A stretch of 58,417 bases of DNA from Magnetococcales bacterium (lineage in GTDB: Bacteria; Pseudomonadota; Magnetococcia; Magnetococcales; JADGCL01). The stretch covers positions 1 through 58,417 of the forward strand of contig JADGCL010000009.1 of NCBI GenBank assembly GCA_015229005.1, read 5' to 3'. A program made the translations under genes and the position numbers. Shown here piece after piece: positions 44,307-54,411 of the stretch (its first letter is position 1; every line of letters begins with the position of its first letter). The notes under the pieces were generated by a model, which was given only the letters and a program-made list of their open reading frames with translations, was not told the origin of the DNA and searched no databases.

Positions 44307-46241
44307 TCAGCCGACGATCCGCCGGACGCGCGGAAGAAAGTCCGTGGCAACGATGGGCTTGGTCACGAAGTCACAGGCCCCGACCAGGAAGGCGCGTTCC
44401 CGGGTAGCGATGGCGTCGTCGGCGGTCACCAGGATGATGGGTATTTCCCGAGTCGAGGGGTTCTTCTTGAGTTCGGCCGCGAACTGGAACCCATCCAGAC
44501 CCGGCATCTGGATGTCGCAAATGATCAGGTGGGGGAGACCCTTCTCGACCTGCTCCAAGGCCTCCTCGCCGCTGCCGATGCCGATCACCTCCACCCCCAA
44601 ACGCCCCAGGGGACGAGCGAGAAACTGGCGGAAGTCGGGGTCATCATCCACCAAGAGGACCTGGGGAGTGACCTCGGGAAGCGTGGCGTAGAAGGTGCTC
44701 CCCTTTCCCTCCCGGGACTTGACCGTGAGACTACCCCCCTGGGCCTTCATGATTTCCTGGCTAAAGGGAAGGCCGTAGCCAGTCCCCGGCTCGCCGTCAG
44801 TCCCCGGGGTGGAGTTCTTCTCGTCCAGTCGAAAGAGTTTTTCCAGGCGCTTCCTGCCGATCCCGACGCCGGTATCCTTGACCGCCACCGTCGCCCTGTC
44901 GCGGGGGGAACGAAACAGGGTGATGACATCCCCCGGTCGGCAGAACTTTACCGCATTACCGACCAGGTTCTGCAACACCTCGCCAAACAGTTCGGGATCG
45001 GCGAAGAGGCGAAACCCCTCCGGTAAATGATTCTCCAGAACCACCTTCTTCTTCGAGGCCAGGGGACGAAGCCCGTCGAGGGCCTTTTCCCCCAGAAAAC
45101 GGGCATCCACGAAACGGGGACGAGGCACAACCTTGCCCGTCTGGAGACGGCTGATGTCCAGGATTTCGTCGATCATCCGGACCATCCGCCGACTGCTCTC
45201 CCCGATCCAGGAGAGATACCCTTTCTGCTTCCGGCTCAGGGGGTGCTTCTCGTCCCGTTCCAGAAGCTCCAGAAAACCGGTGATCGTCGTGAACGGCCCC
45301 TTGAGATCGTGGGCCACCAGGGAGACGAATCGATCCTTCAGGCGGGTGGCGTTTTCAGCCTCCTCCTTGGCACGTTCCAGCTCACGCCTGGCGCGCCGCC
45401 GTTCGGTCACGTCCCGAACGATACCCACCGCGTGCCACCCCTGATCGATCTCGATGGCCGATACAGAAACCTCGACCGGCACCAGTTGCCCCTCTTGGTG
45501 CAGGGCCAGGTGTTCGGTCACCTTTCCCACGACCTCTCCCCGCCCACTGCTGGCAAAGGCGTGGAAACCCGCCGAAAAAAGATCCCGCTCGCTTGGCGGA
45601 ATCAGAAAATCCACCACCGGACGTCCGAGAATCCGCGCCTCCTCGATCCCAAAGATCCGTTCCGCCGCCCGGTTCCAGAAGACCACCCTCCCCAGCGGAT
45701 CCAGCATGACGATGGCATCGTTGGCCGCCCCGGTGATGAAATCCATCTGTTCCCGGGCCTTGCACAGATCGTGCGTGCGGGAGGCGACCCGCTGTTCCAG
45801 GCTTTCGCGCGCCAGTGCCAACTGCCGATTGGCCTCTTTCAACTCCCGTGAAGTACGCGACGCTTCCAGGGCGTGGTAGACCGCCCTCCCCAAAGAATCA
45901 ACGTTCAGCTCGGATTTGTGGATATAGTCGTGCGCCCCGGCTCGGAGGGCCGCCACCACGGCCTCGTCCCCCTCCATGCCGGTCACCATGATGAAGCCCC
46001 CGGTGCAACCAGCTTCGGTCATCGAAATCAGAAGCTCAGTTCCCTTCTCTCCCTCCAGACGATAATCCAGGAGCACAACATCCGGCATCCGCTCACGCAG
46101 CCGCTGAAAGGCCTCCCGCCCGGTGGCCGCAACCGTGACCTCCACCCGCCAGCGTTTCAGCTTCCGCAGGAGTCCCGCCAGCAACCTCTGTTCAACAGGG
46201 TTGTCATCGACGACCAGAATCGTCAGGAATGCATCATCCAT
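44307..46241 (-). CDS. Hybrid histidine kinase (REC-PAS-HisKA-HATPase-REC)
   Basis: A 644-aa cytoplasmic protein without membrane segments. Residues 1-125 are a receiver (ILVVDDNPVEQRLL, VVLLDYRLEGE). A coiled coil and PAS domain (about 160-285) precede HisKA with FVSLVAHDLKGPFTTITGFLELL and the phospho-accepting histidine. The ATPase domain has NLVGNAVKFCRPGD, DTGVGIGRKRLEKLF and GTGYGLPFSQEIM. A second receiver (about 525-644) has LLVDDDPDFRQFLA and LIICDIQMPGLDG. It likely takes phosphate from another kinase or acts in a phosphorelay; no partner is adjacent. Confidence 0.94.
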   Translation of the reverse strand: MDDAFLTILVVDDNPVEQRLLAGLLRKLKRWRVEVTVAATGREAFQRLRERMPDVVLLDYRLEGEKGTELLISMTEAGCTGGFIMVTGMEGDEAVVAALRAGAHDYIHKSELNVDSLGRAVYHALEASRTSRELKEANRQLALARESLEQRVASRTHDLCKAREQMDFITGAANDAIVMLDPLGRVVFWNRAAERIFGIEEARILGRPVVDFLIPPSERDLFSAGFHAFASSGRGEVVGKVTEHLALHQEGQLVPVEVSVSAIEIDQGWHAVGIVRDVTERRRARRELERAKEEAENATRLKDRFVSLVAHDLKGPFTTITGFLELLERDEKHPLSRKQKGYLSWIGESSRRMVRMIDEILDISRLQTGKVVPRPRFVDARFLGEKALDGLRPLASKKKVVLENHLPEGFRLFADPELFGEVLQNLVGNAVKFCRPGDVITLFRSPRDRATVAVKDTGVGIGRKRLEKLFRLDEKNSTPGTDGEPGTGYGLPFSQEIMKAQGGSLTVKSREGKGSTFYATLPEVTPQVLLVDDDPDFRQFLARPLGRLGVEVIGIGSGEEALEQVEKGLPHLIICDIQMPGLDGFQFAAELKKNPSTREIPIILVTADDAIATRERAFLVGACDFVTKPIVATDFLPRVRRIVG

Positions 46242-46661
46242 GACCCATCAACCCACCGAGCCCCCTCCTGCGCAATCGATCACCGACCGGCTCGCCGACA
46301 CCCTTTCAGGACAAAACCGATCCTTTCACGCCCATCCCGAGGACACAAGGAAGCCACCTCCAACCATCCCCCTCCAAAGGGAGGCCCGTTGAAGAAACCC
46401 CCGCATCATTCCCGGCAAAGCAGGCCCGGCAACACCCGACACGACCCGGTATCCTTCATAGATCAATTCTCCCCATTCCGCCATGTCCCCCGAGCAGGTG
46501 CGTCATCAACGACCGAACACGGCTCACACGTTTCCCGGTTCGCCCGGGGCAACGCCACCACCAAACCCACCCCCTTTGCGCACGGGAAGAGGATCGGCAC
46601 AGGACTATCCGCCCACAAGAAGACATGGTAGTCTGTGCGTTTCCTTCCAGGGAACAGATCC
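46242..46661. other. Divergent intergenic region without recognised features
   Basis: This 420-base gap lies between the start of the hybrid kinase gene (minus) and the antiporter gene (plus). No promoter, RNA or repeat stands out. Open frames through it show no resemblance to known proteins. Confidence 0.3.
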
Positions 46662-47876
46662 ATGAGCCAACATACCGAGCCATTCCTGATACTCGGCGCC
46701 TTGTTTCTCCTGGGCTACGTCTCCGACCTCGTGGCCAGGTTCCTCTCGATCCCCCGAGTTACCCTCCTCCTGATCCTCGGACTCGTGACCGGCCCGGGTC
46801 TCCTCGGTCTCTTCAATCCCAAGCTGGCCGAGTGGCTCTACGTCATCGCCGATCTCACCCTGATGCTGGTGGGCTTTCGCCTGGGCGAACATTTCTCCGG
46901 GCCCGACATGCGCCGTATCGGTCGGGTCGTCGTGGTTCTCTCCCTCACCTGCACCGTAGCTTCCGTCCTCGCCAGCGCGGCCCTCCTCCTCCTGGCCGGG
47001 GCCCCCCTGGCCGTGGCCATCCTGCTTGGTGGCATCTCCACCGCTACCGATCCGGCCGCAACCTCGGACGTCATCCGCGAAACCCAATCCCGCGGCGATT
47101 TCACCCAGACACTCCTCGGCATCATCGTCATCGACGACGCCCTGGCCCTCGCCGGCTTCAGCCTCCTGATGGCCACCGCCGGGGCCGGCGGCAGCACCAG
47201 CCCCTGGATAACCGCCTTCCTGGGGCTGCGCGAAATCGCTACCGCCCTGGTGATCGGAGTCCTGACCGGTCCGGTCCTGAGCTTCCTCACCCGCCGGGCC
47301 CGCACCATGGAAAGCTCCCTGGTCGCCACCCTGGGGATGCTCTTCGCCGCCGGTGGTGTCGCCCTCTGGCTGGAAACTTCCTTCCTCCTCGCCGCCATGG
47401 CCGTCGGCATCGTCACCGTCAACATCGGCCCGCCCCCGAAACACTCCCCATTCCGCGCCGTGGAGCTGGTCCTCTGGCCCTTCTTCGCCCTCTTCTTCAT
47501 CTCCGTCGGCGCCAAAATCCAGCCCAACGCCCTGCCCGCCATCGGCTGGATCGGGGCTGCCTACGTCGCCGGACGCATCATCGGACGTGTCTTCGGCAGT
47601 TGGAGCGGCGGCCTGGTCTGCCAGATCCCGGACCGGATGCGGTGCTGGATGGGAATCGCCCTCCTCCCCCAGGCCAGCATCGCCATCGGCATGGCCATGA
47701 TCGCCTCACAACGGTTTCCCGAGTACAGCGACACCCTCCTGCCGGTCGTCGTCGGGGCCATCGTCCTCTTCGAGATCGGGGGGCCGGTCATGACTCGGCT
47801 CGCCCTCCACAAGGTGGGCGAGGTGAATCTCCCCTCACCACCGCAACAAAGACCACCACTCCCGCCTCAAACCTGA
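46662..47876 (+). CDS. Cation:proton antiporter (CPA superfamily)
   Basis: A 404-aa protein from ATG 46662 (AGGGAAC upstream) with about 12 membrane segments. Recognisable parts are FLILGALFLLGYVSDLVARFLSIPRVTLLLILGLVTGPGLL, a conserved GGISTATDPAATSDVIRE (the ion-binding region with aspartate), IIVIDDALALAGF and a C-terminal WMGIALLPQASIAIGMAMIA. It resembles Na+(K+)/H+ exchangers without regulatory C-terminal domains. Ion specificity cannot be read. Its stop overlaps the convergent neuB-like gene by 10 bases. Confidence 0.9.
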   Translation: MSQHTEPFLILGALFLLGYVSDLVARFLSIPRVTLLLILGLVTGPGLLGLFNPKLAEWLYVIADLTLMLVGFRLGEHFSGPDMRRIGRVVVVLSLTCTVASVLASAALLLLAGAPLAVAILLGGISTATDPAATSDVIRETQSRGDFTQTLLGIIVIDDALALAGFSLLMATAGAGGSTSPWITAFLGLREIATALVIGVLTGPVLSFLTRRARTMESSLVATLGMLFAAGGVALWLETSFLLAAMAVGIVTVNIGPPPKHSPFRAVELVLWPFFALFFISVGAKIQPNALPAIGWIGAAYVAGRIIGRVFGSWSGGLVCQIPDRMRCWMGIALLPQASIAIGMAMIASQRFPEYSDTLLPVVVGAIVLFEIGGPVMTRLALHKVGEVNLPSPPQQRPPLPPQT

Positions 47877-48946
47877 CCCCGCCCCCCCTCCAGATCATCC
47901 CACTGGATAGGTGTATCCTCCGCAAGGGGACGACAGGTCCGCCGACCGATCACCTCGTCCCAATCGGCAGGACTGATCCCGTGGGCCGGTCGTTTCCAGG
48001 TCACCATTGCCGCCGTCAGGAGTTCCCCGACAGCAATGTCCCGGGTCGCAACCAGGGAACGCCGGGCGTTCCTCCGCGCCGGCTCCTCGCTGGCCAGAGA
48101 CCTCTTCTCAAACGACCCAAGGAGCGAAAATATCTGCCTCAGGTTGGCCTTGAAACGCTTGAGATCCTCCCGGTCCATGGCATGATAATGGTCGTTGCCC
48201 GGAAGACTCTTATCGAAGGTGAAGTGTTTCTCCAGGACCCGCGCTCCAAGAAGGGTCGCGACTTCCAGGCTCCGCATCTCCCCGGGCAGGGTGTGGTCGG
48301 AGTAGCCGATCACCTTTCCAGGAAACCGTTCCCTGAGATCGGCGATCATGCCCAGGTTGGCATTGGCATCCTCGGTCGGATAGTTCAACACGCAGTGGAG
48401 GAGGGCAAGCGGGTTGCCCCTGGCGTCAATCCAGGAGACCGCCCGCTCGATTTCATCGAGGTTCGCCGCCCCTACCGAAAGAAGAATGGGCTTGCCGAAA
48501 CCGCAGATCAACTCGATAAAAGGGCGATTGGTCAGATCCGAAGAGGAGATCTTGAACACCCCCATGAGATCGTTCAGGAATCGGGCCGACTCGACATCGA
48601 AGGGCGTACTCAAAAATTCAATACCGACTCCGTCGCAGTGGCGTTTGAGCGCCTCGAACTCCTCCTTCCAGAACCGATCATATTTCCGGAAAAGTTCGTA
48701 CTGACTGGTGGTCGGTTCCAGAGTCGTATCCCAATAGGAAGGAGAATACCGGGAGGCCAGGGTCCCCGCCCTGTAAGTCTGAAACTTGATGGCCTCCGCC
48801 CCCCCCTCCCGGGCCTCGTCGATGAGACGCCGGGCGAGATCCATCCGCCCCTCGTGGTTGACACCCGCCTCGGCGATGACCATCGGCCACACCGGCCTGG
48901 AGTGATCCGCCACCGGCGCAGAAACAAAAAGATCGGCTAGCTTCAT
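47867..48946 (-). CDS. NeuB-family N-acylneuraminate/legionaminate/pseudaminate synthase
   Basis: A 359-aa protein from ATG 48946 (GGAGGG upstream). The barrel domain shows VIAEAGVNHEGRMDLARRLIDEAREGGAEAIKFQTYRA, FKISSSDLTNRPFIELICGFGKPILLSVGAA, LLHCVLNYPTED, VIGYSDHTLPG and VLEKHFTFDKSLPGNDHYHAMD. A C-terminal SAF domain (about 295-350) follows. It condenses phosphoenolpyruvate with an amino sugar to a nine-carbon acid. The exact acid cannot be decided, as the other pathway enzymes are not in the window. It is the last gene of the glycan locus. Confidence 0.93.
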   Translation of the reverse strand: MKLADLFVSAPVADHSRPVWPMVIAEAGVNHEGRMDLARRLIDEAREGGAEAIKFQTYRAGTLASRYSPSYWDTTLEPTTSQYELFRKYDRFWKEEFEALKRHCDGVGIEFLSTPFDVESARFLNDLMGVFKISSSDLTNRPFIELICGFGKPILLSVGAANLDEIERAVSWIDARGNPLALLHCVLNYPTEDANANLGMIADLRERFPGKVIGYSDHTLPGEMRSLEVATLLGARVLEKHFTFDKSLPGNDHYHAMDREDLKRFKANLRQIFSLLGSFEKRSLASEEPARRNARRSLVATRDIAVGELLTAAMVTWKRPAHGISPADWDEVIGRRTCRPLAEDTPIQWDDLEGGRGQV

Positions 48947-49066
48947 GGAGACACCCTCCCCGAAGAGACCCCAACCGGTCACACCCTCGACGGCAACCAA
49001 ACCCCGGACCAGACCCCAAGCAGGTCGCCGTCCTGTTTCAGACCAAGGCCCGGAAAGTGACCTGGA

Positions 49067-50038
49067 TTATAATTGCAAGTGGAGGGGATCCCGGGGAACA
49101 TGACTCATGTCAAAACCCAAAAAGGTCAGGAGCATCTCCATGCCGACGATGATCGGCAGGGCCGCAAGAAAGACCGTGCCGCAGGTAGCCGGGATTCCCA
49201 GGGCATCGGCCTGCATCCACTTGGCAACACCAAACCCCCCTCCCCAGACAATCAACAACAACCCCAAGACAAGCTCCAATGAGGCCACAGAGAACCCCCG
49301 GAGAAAGTAGCGGTAAAAAATGCGCTTGCCGAAATTGCGCCCATGCCCCCATAAGAACGGCCCGAAAACACGGGAGATCCGGAGATTGCTCTCTTCATCC
49401 CCGTAGACGGCATGCATCGGGCGCTCCGCCACGACCGCCCCAACCACCCCCAATCGAAAAAGCATATCCGTCTCAAAGAGATAGCCCCGACTGATCTTCT
49501 CAAGAGGCAGCAAGGAGAGAACCTTGGCGTGAATGGCAGTATAACCGTTGCAGGGATCGAAGAGGTTCCAATAGCCCGTCGACAACTTGCTCATGAAACT
49601 CAGTCCGGCATTGCCCACCAACCGACTGATCGGCATCGCCCCAAGCCCCTCCAGGAGAAAGAACCGATTGCCCTTGCAATAGTCGGCACGACCCTCGACT
49701 ATGGGACATATCAGAGAGGGAATCAGGGCAGGGTCCATCTGCCCGTCGCCGTCCACCTTGACCACGATACCGGCCCCATCTGCCAATGCCTGACGGTAGC
49801 CGGTGATCATCGCCCCACCAACCCCCTGATTGGCCTCGTGGAACAGGACCCGCACCCGGGGATCGCTGTTCATGGCCTGCACATGCCGACCACTCCCCTC
49901 GGGGCAGGCATCATCGACACAGTAGATGCGGGAGACCTCCCCACCGATCCGGGAAATCACGTCCAGAACGTGACGCTTCACCCGATAGCAGGGAATCACC
50001 ACCGCTACTTCCGCAACCGCTCTCTCGGAGGAATTCAT
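49067..50038 (-). CDS. Polytopic family 2 glycosyltransferase
   Basis: A 323-aa protein. The N-terminal GT-A domain has VAVVIPCYRVKRHVLDVI, IYCVDDACPEGS, ANQGVGGAMITGYRQAL and VKVDGDGQMDPAL, giving the nucleotide/metal-binding DxD-type site. YWNLFDPCNGYTAIHAKVL and RGYLFETDMLFRLG are typical acceptor-region motifs. Two C-terminal membrane helices (ASLELVLGLLLIVWGGGFG, ALPIIVGMEMLLTFLGF) anchor it. It resembles polyprenyl-phosphate sugar transferases of the DPM1/GtrB type. Its ATG overlaps the stop of the upstream radical SAM gene by four bases. Confidence 0.93.
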   Translation of the reverse strand: MNSSERAVAEVAVVIPCYRVKRHVLDVISRIGGEVSRIYCVDDACPEGSGRHVQAMNSDPRVRVLFHEANQGVGGAMITGYRQALADGAGIVVKVDGDGQMDPALIPSLICPIVEGRADYCKGNRFFLLEGLGAMPISRLVGNAGLSFMSKLSTGYWNLFDPCNGYTAIHAKVLSLLPLEKISRGYLFETDMLFRLGVVGAVVAERPMHAVYGDEESNLRISRVFGPFLWGHGRNFGKRIFYRYFLRGFSVASLELVLGLLLIVWGGGFGVAKWMQADALGIPATCGTVFLAALPIIVGMEMLLTFLGFDMSHVPRDPLHLQL

Positions 50039-51588
50039 GTCCGGTTCGCCTGCCGCCCCCCTCCCAGAAGGCCCAAGCGGCGACGAATCACCATCTCCGA
50101 ACGGGACTCCTCCCGTCCGCTCACGATGTTCCAGACCATACGAAACGGGCGTGAAGGATGGGTCGCCCAGGAGGCCAGATAAAACAGGAGCGTCCCAAGA
50201 CGCCGATAGAACCGCAACTCACGATCGCCGATCTTCCCGTTCAGCGAACGGGTCGACTGGGTGTCGGCATAGGATCGAAGGCTGTCGAAGTAAGCGTCGT
50301 CCGGGGTCACCAAACCTTGCTCCCGCAACTCCCGGAACAAGCGCGATCCCGGGTAGGGGGTAAAGGCCCAATAGGTCAGGTCATGGGCCCCGGCAAGCGC
50401 CATCCGCAATCCATAACGGATCGTCTCCCGAATCTCCGCGCGGCTCTCCTCCGGAAAACCGATGACCAGGTTACCCTTGGTGTTGATCCCGATTTTCTCG
50501 CAGTCGCGGATGGCCTGCAGTAAATGCTCGATATCCACCCGCTTCATGATACGGTCCAGGACCCTCTGCGAACCACTCTCGGGAGAGAAGGCCAGATTGC
50601 GGCAGCCCGAGGCAAAGAGCTTCGCCGCCACCTCCGCGTCAAAGGCCTCCACCCGGGTCCCGGTCGGCAACTGCCAAGTGAATTTCAACCCCGAATCGAG
50701 GATCTCCTGACAGAACTCAAGGATCCACCGCTTCTTGATGATCGCAGTGAGATCGTAAAAATCGAAATTCTGGATATCGTACTCTTCCTGATAGTCACGA
50801 ATCTCCCGAAGCAGATCCTTTGGGCTGCGCGGCTCCCAGCGCGTCGTCCACATATTCTCGCTGCTGCAGAAGGCACACTGATAGGGACAACCGCGGCTCC
50901 CCAGGATCGGCATCGACCGGCCCCGAAAGACCCCATAGGTCAAATTGCGATCCAGATAGGCGCGGAGGGGAAAGCGATCCCAGGCCGGGCGGGGCAACTG
51001 ATCCAACTGGCGCAGCCGCAGACGCCGCTGGGTTGACACCAGCTCACCACCGGGCCCCTTTTTCAGGGTACCGGCAATCCCCGCCAGTTCCCGGTCCCCT
51101 GCAAGATAGCGTTCAACCAACTCGACGAAGGTGGCCTCCCCTTCGCCGAGGACCAACATGTCCAGCTCCGACGTCCGCAGCGACTCCTCCGGCAGGGCGG
51201 TGACGTGCTCGCCCCCAGCCACCAGAAGGGCCTGGGGAAAGCGCCGCCGGATCATGCCGACAAGCGTGCGGCACAACGGCCAGTCGAAGGAGAAGGAGGA
51301 AGAGACACCGATGATCTTCACCCCTTGCGGGATGCGATCCACCACCGTCTCCAGGGCAAGCCCGAACAGGTTGGTGTCGTTGTCGTAGGGACGCCGCTCA
51401 TCCGGCGCCTCACCGACGGAGTCGATAACCGCAAATCCCACCCCAGCCGCCGCCAGCGCCCCCCCGACATAGGCCAGCCCCAGGGGCGGGATCAGGAGGG
51501 CCACCATGTTGCTCCCCGGAAACTGCGAGGGAGGGCGAATCAGGCAAACGGGAACCCCGGCCTCTGGATCGTGCAGCGGAACGGACAT
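50035..51588 (-). CDS. B12-binding domain radical SAM enzyme
   Basis: A 517-aa protein from ATG 51588. A cobalamin-binding-like Rossmann domain (about 12-150) with VCLIRPPSQFPGSNMVALLIPPLGLAYVGGAL and DMLVLGEGEATFVEL precedes the radical SAM core with cysteines C234, C238 and C241 (GCPYQCAFC). The downstream NLAFSPESGSQRVLDRI, GNLVIGFPEES and YWAFTPYPGSRLF match the family. Such enzymes often methylate unactivated carbons. Here, in a glycan locus, sugar or lipid modification is a reasonable guess. The canonical cobalamin DxHxxG motif is not apparent, so B12 binding is uncertain. Confidence 0.9.
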   Translation of the reverse strand: MSVPLHDPEAGVPVCLIRPPSQFPGSNMVALLIPPLGLAYVGGALAAAGVGFAVIDSVGEAPDERRPYDNDTNLFGLALETVVDRIPQGVKIIGVSSSFSFDWPLCRTLVGMIRRRFPQALLVAGGEHVTALPEESLRTSELDMLVLGEGEATFVELVERYLAGDRELAGIAGTLKKGPGGELVSTQRRLRLRQLDQLPRPAWDRFPLRAYLDRNLTYGVFRGRSMPILGSRGCPYQCAFCSSENMWTTRWEPRSPKDLLREIRDYQEEYDIQNFDFYDLTAIIKKRWILEFCQEILDSGLKFTWQLPTGTRVEAFDAEVAAKLFASGCRNLAFSPESGSQRVLDRIMKRVDIEHLLQAIRDCEKIGINTKGNLVIGFPEESRAEIRETIRYGLRMALAGAHDLTYWAFTPYPGSRLFRELREQGLVTPDDAYFDSLRSYADTQSTRSLNGKIGDRELRFYRRLGTLLFYLASWATHPSRPFRMVWNIVSGREESRSEMVIRRRLGLLGGGRQANRT

Positions 51589-51808
51589 GGCAGCCCTGCA
51601 ACCGACAAAAAAATCAGGAACAGACGAAGAGAACCCCGGCGGACGAACCGACCAAATTGCCCGAACCCCCACCACGAACCCGCCCGACCGGCCAACAACC
51701 GGGACCGGTCGAGCATAGGGTCTCTCCCCCAACCTGTCAACTTGGCGATTGGGACACCTTCCCACCCAAGGCCCCCAGCGCCTCAACGATCCTCAACGAT
51801 CCACCCCG

Positions 51809-52882
51809 TCAGGAGGGCGAAGCGGCCGACAGATACCGGGCTATCTCCTGCGCAGCCAAGTCCACCCCCCGCTCGTTCCAGTGAACATCGTAACGTTGAT
51901 AAATACCCTGCTCACGAGCGGCCAAGAATGACGGACGCAGATCGACGCGTTCGACCCCGACTTCATGCAGACGCGCATTCAACCTTTCATGAAAGCTGGC
52001 GGTGAATGCATCCGCCGTCACCTTCGGCGTCGGTATGATGGTCTGCTTGTCCGGAACCACAACAACGATGTAGCGGATACCCATCTCCCGAAGCTGATCG
52101 TGCCGCTTCTTGAGGGCAATCACCGCCGTTTCCAGATGTTCCGGTACCATGGCTCCCGGGTCAAAATAGAGGTACTCCTCCGGCCCCTTCCTGCCCAGGG
52201 CCAAACGAGCATCGTTCCAAAGCCTTTTGAACGTCTGGTATCCCCTGAGAAGAAAGGAGTACCTCGCGGAACTGACTGACAAATAGGCCCCGACCATATT
52301 GAGGAGATCGTTGTCGCTGCCCCTGACGATGAGGGGAAGATAGGGCTTTCCGGGGGAGAGATCCATTTCGGGGAAACGCGGACCATTGACGACCCATTGC
52401 GCCTGACACTCGATCACGACCATTCCCGGATGGCGCAATCCGGGCTTTCTCAAGGCGTTTTCCAACGAGGTCCGCCCCGCATTGAAGACCGGAACCCCCA
52501 ATCGCTCCGCCAGTCGATACGGCAAGGTCTCCGCATCGCTGAGCCCAGATCCCCATACCATGGAATCACCGCCGACCACCACCGGATAGCGACTCGCCTC
52601 CACAGGAACCCGGCGGAAGCCGTCCGCGCCTGTCGTCACCAGGGTCAGCTTCGCTTCCTGGTAGAAAAACAAATTCTTCCGCGACAGATCCCCATATTCA
52701 ACGCCGTGCCAATAGGGCGGAAGCCTCGCCCCCTTGAAGGGAAAATCGTCGAAATACTCCCACGAGCGCCAATAAAACAATTCCGGACTGTAAATAAAGA
52801 GCACCAAACCCGACCAATGCAACATCATCAGGAAAACAACCCCTGAAAGCAGAATGCGTGTAAACCGGGTCAGGGACATCAT
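51809..52882 (-). CDS. AlgJ/AlgX-like SGNH-type acyl transferase/esterase
   Basis: A 357-aa protein from ATG 52882 (or 52879), overlapping the MBOAT stop by one base. Its N-terminus has one membrane/signal segment (ILLSGVVFLMMLHWSGLVLFIY). The SGNH-like parts are YPVVVGGDSMVWGSGLSDAETLPY (block I Gly-Asp-Ser) and YDVHWNERGVDLAAQEIARYL near the end, with the Asp-x-His pair of the catalytic triad. The preceding MBOAT protein supplies acyl groups across the membrane, and this protein probably places them on the glycan, as AlgJ/AlgX do for alginate. The gene lies 220 bases upstream of the radical SAM gene. Confidence 0.85.
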   Translation of the reverse strand: MMSLTRFTRILLSGVVFLMMLHWSGLVLFIYSPELFYWRSWEYFDDFPFKGARLPPYWHGVEYGDLSRKNLFFYQEAKLTLVTTGADGFRRVPVEASRYPVVVGGDSMVWGSGLSDAETLPYRLAERLGVPVFNAGRTSLENALRKPGLRHPGMVVIECQAQWVVNGPRFPEMDLSPGKPYLPLIVRGSDNDLLNMVGAYLSVSSARYSFLLRGYQTFKRLWNDARLALGRKGPEEYLYFDPGAMVPEHLETAVIALKKRHDQLREMGIRYIVVVVPDKQTIIPTPKVTADAFTASFHERLNARLHEVGVERVDLRPSFLAAREQGIYQRYDVHWNERGVDLAAQEIARYLSAASPS

Positions 52883-54411
52883 CAGAATTGAAAATAGAGA
52901 AACTCTGTCGCCTGCTCCAACTGCGCCAGAGAGAGAACCAGGAGCCCCAGTATCACCACCGCTTCCGCCGCCGTCGTCCGCAAGCCCATACGCAGGGGAT
53001 GAACCACGGAGGCGCCCAAAGCCCCCTCCCCCCTCCAGGCGGGATTGTACCGCCCCATCCACTGCTGCGTATTGGGGAAATAAAGGGTCAGAACAAACAA
53101 CAGGAGACACCAGGGGATAAAAAGATACGGATCATAGGCAGGAATTTGAATCGGATCTCCCCAGGTCGCCAGCGCCCCCCACGGCGGCAGGCTCAGACCA
53201 TGAAACCCCAACATACTCTCCCATACGCTGACGGCCCCCTCCAGGCTCTTCGCCCGAAACGGGACCCAGGCGAAGACCACGGCCAAAAAGGTCAAGAGCC
53301 ATCCCAACCAGTTCCCCAAGCGCCCCCCCGTCCCCTGAGACGGGCCAGTCCAACGGCGCCAGCCGTGGTTGATGATCAGAAACCCGCCGTGAAGCCCACC
53401 CCAGAGAAGAAAGTTCCACCCCGCCCCGTGCCACAACCCGCCGATCAGCATGGTGATCATGAGGTTGGCATGGCGACGCCCGGCCCCCTTCCGATTTCCC
53501 CCCAAGGGAACATACAGATAGCCACGTAAAAAACGCGACAGGGTGATGTGCCAACGACGCCAAAAATCGATGATGCTGACCGCCTTGTACGGCGAATTGA
53601 AGTTCGCCGGCATGCGAATGCCAAACAGATAGGCCAGACCGGTGGCCATGTCCGAGTAGCCGGAAAAATCGAAATAGAGCTGAAAGGTGTACCCCAGACT
53701 CGCGCTCCAGGCCTCGAAAAAGGTCAGGGTCACCCCGGAATCCACCGCATAATAGGCCGGAGAGACATAGCGCAAGGTCCGATCCGCTATCAGCACCTTT
53801 TTCGCCAAACCGATGGCAAAAACCGTAAGACCGATGGCCAACCGCCGCGAATCGAAACGAAATATTCGCGGATTTTCCAGACGCGGAAGCATCTCTTTGT
53901 GATGGATGATGGGACCGGCAATCAAATGCGGAAAAAACAACACGAACAGACCATACTTCAACAAACTGCGCGATCCTATCCGATCCCTGTAAGTGTCGAC
54001 AACAAAACCAATCTGCTGAATGGTAAAAAATGAAATAGCCAAAGGCAAAATCACCTGCTCAAAATTCACGTCGACCCCAACAAGATCAACGACATTATCG
54101 ACGATGAAGTTGGAATATTTGTAAAATCCGAGCAACAACACATTGACAACAACACCGAATTGCATCGCCGCCAAACGCCGCGAGGCCGGCATCCCTTCGA
54201 CAATCAGGATCCTCCCAATGGCATAATTAAAAATTATCGACCCAAAAATAAGTGGCAAGTATTTATAATTCCACCATCCATAAAAAAACGAGGACGCCAA
54301 GACCAGCCACAACATCGCCATCCGATGATGACCACAACTGCCGATCCACAAAAACCCAATAAGCGCAATCGGCAAAAAATTCATGATGAACGGATAAGAA
54401 TTAAAAAGCAC
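52882..54411 (-). CDS. MBOAT family O-acyltransferase
   Basis: A 509-aa polytopic protein. A GTG at 54411, giving VLFNSYPFIMNFLPIALIGF, is the natural start for the family; an ATG at 54474 would add 21 unusual residues and a large overlap. Motifs are FFPHLIAGPIIHHKEMLPRL, QLYFDFSGYSDMATGLAYLFGIRMPANFNSPYKAVSIIDFWRRWHITLSRFLRGYLYVPLGG and MLIGGLWHGAGWNFLLWGGLHG with the catalytic histidine, matching AlgI/DltB. It transfers acyl, likely acetyl, groups to an exported partner. The gene overlaps its upstream neighbour by 11 bases. Confidence 0.94.
   Translation of the reverse strand: MLFNSYPFIMNFLPIALIGFLWIGSCGHHRMAMLWLVLASSFFYGWWNYKYLPLIFGSIIFNYAIGRILIVEGMPASRRLAAMQFGVVVNVLLLGFYKYSNFIVDNVVDLVGVDVNFEQVILPLAISFFTIQQIGFVVDTYRDRIGSRSLLKYGLFVLFFPHLIAGPIIHHKEMLPRLENPRIFRFDSRRLAIGLTVFAIGLAKKVLIADRTLRYVSPAYYAVDSGVTLTFFEAWSASLGYTFQLYFDFSGYSDMATGLAYLFGIRMPANFNSPYKAVSIIDFWRRWHITLSRFLRGYLYVPLGGNRKGAGRRHANLMITMLIGGLWHGAGWNFLLWGGLHGGFLIINHGWRRWTGPSQGTGGRLGNWLGWLLTFLAVVFAWVPFRAKSLEGAVSVWESMLGFHGLSLPPWGALATWGDPIQIPAYDPYLFIPWCLLLFVLTLYFPNTQQWMGRYNPAWRGEGALGASVVHPLRMGLRTTAAEAVVILGLLVLSLAQLEQATEFLYFQF

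Noticed and set aside
48799..48806. Run of eight G (minus strand) in the neuB-like gene as a second phase-variation tract
   Set aside because: The frame is intact across it and runs of seven to nine are common in this GC-rich sequence, so there is no positive evidence.
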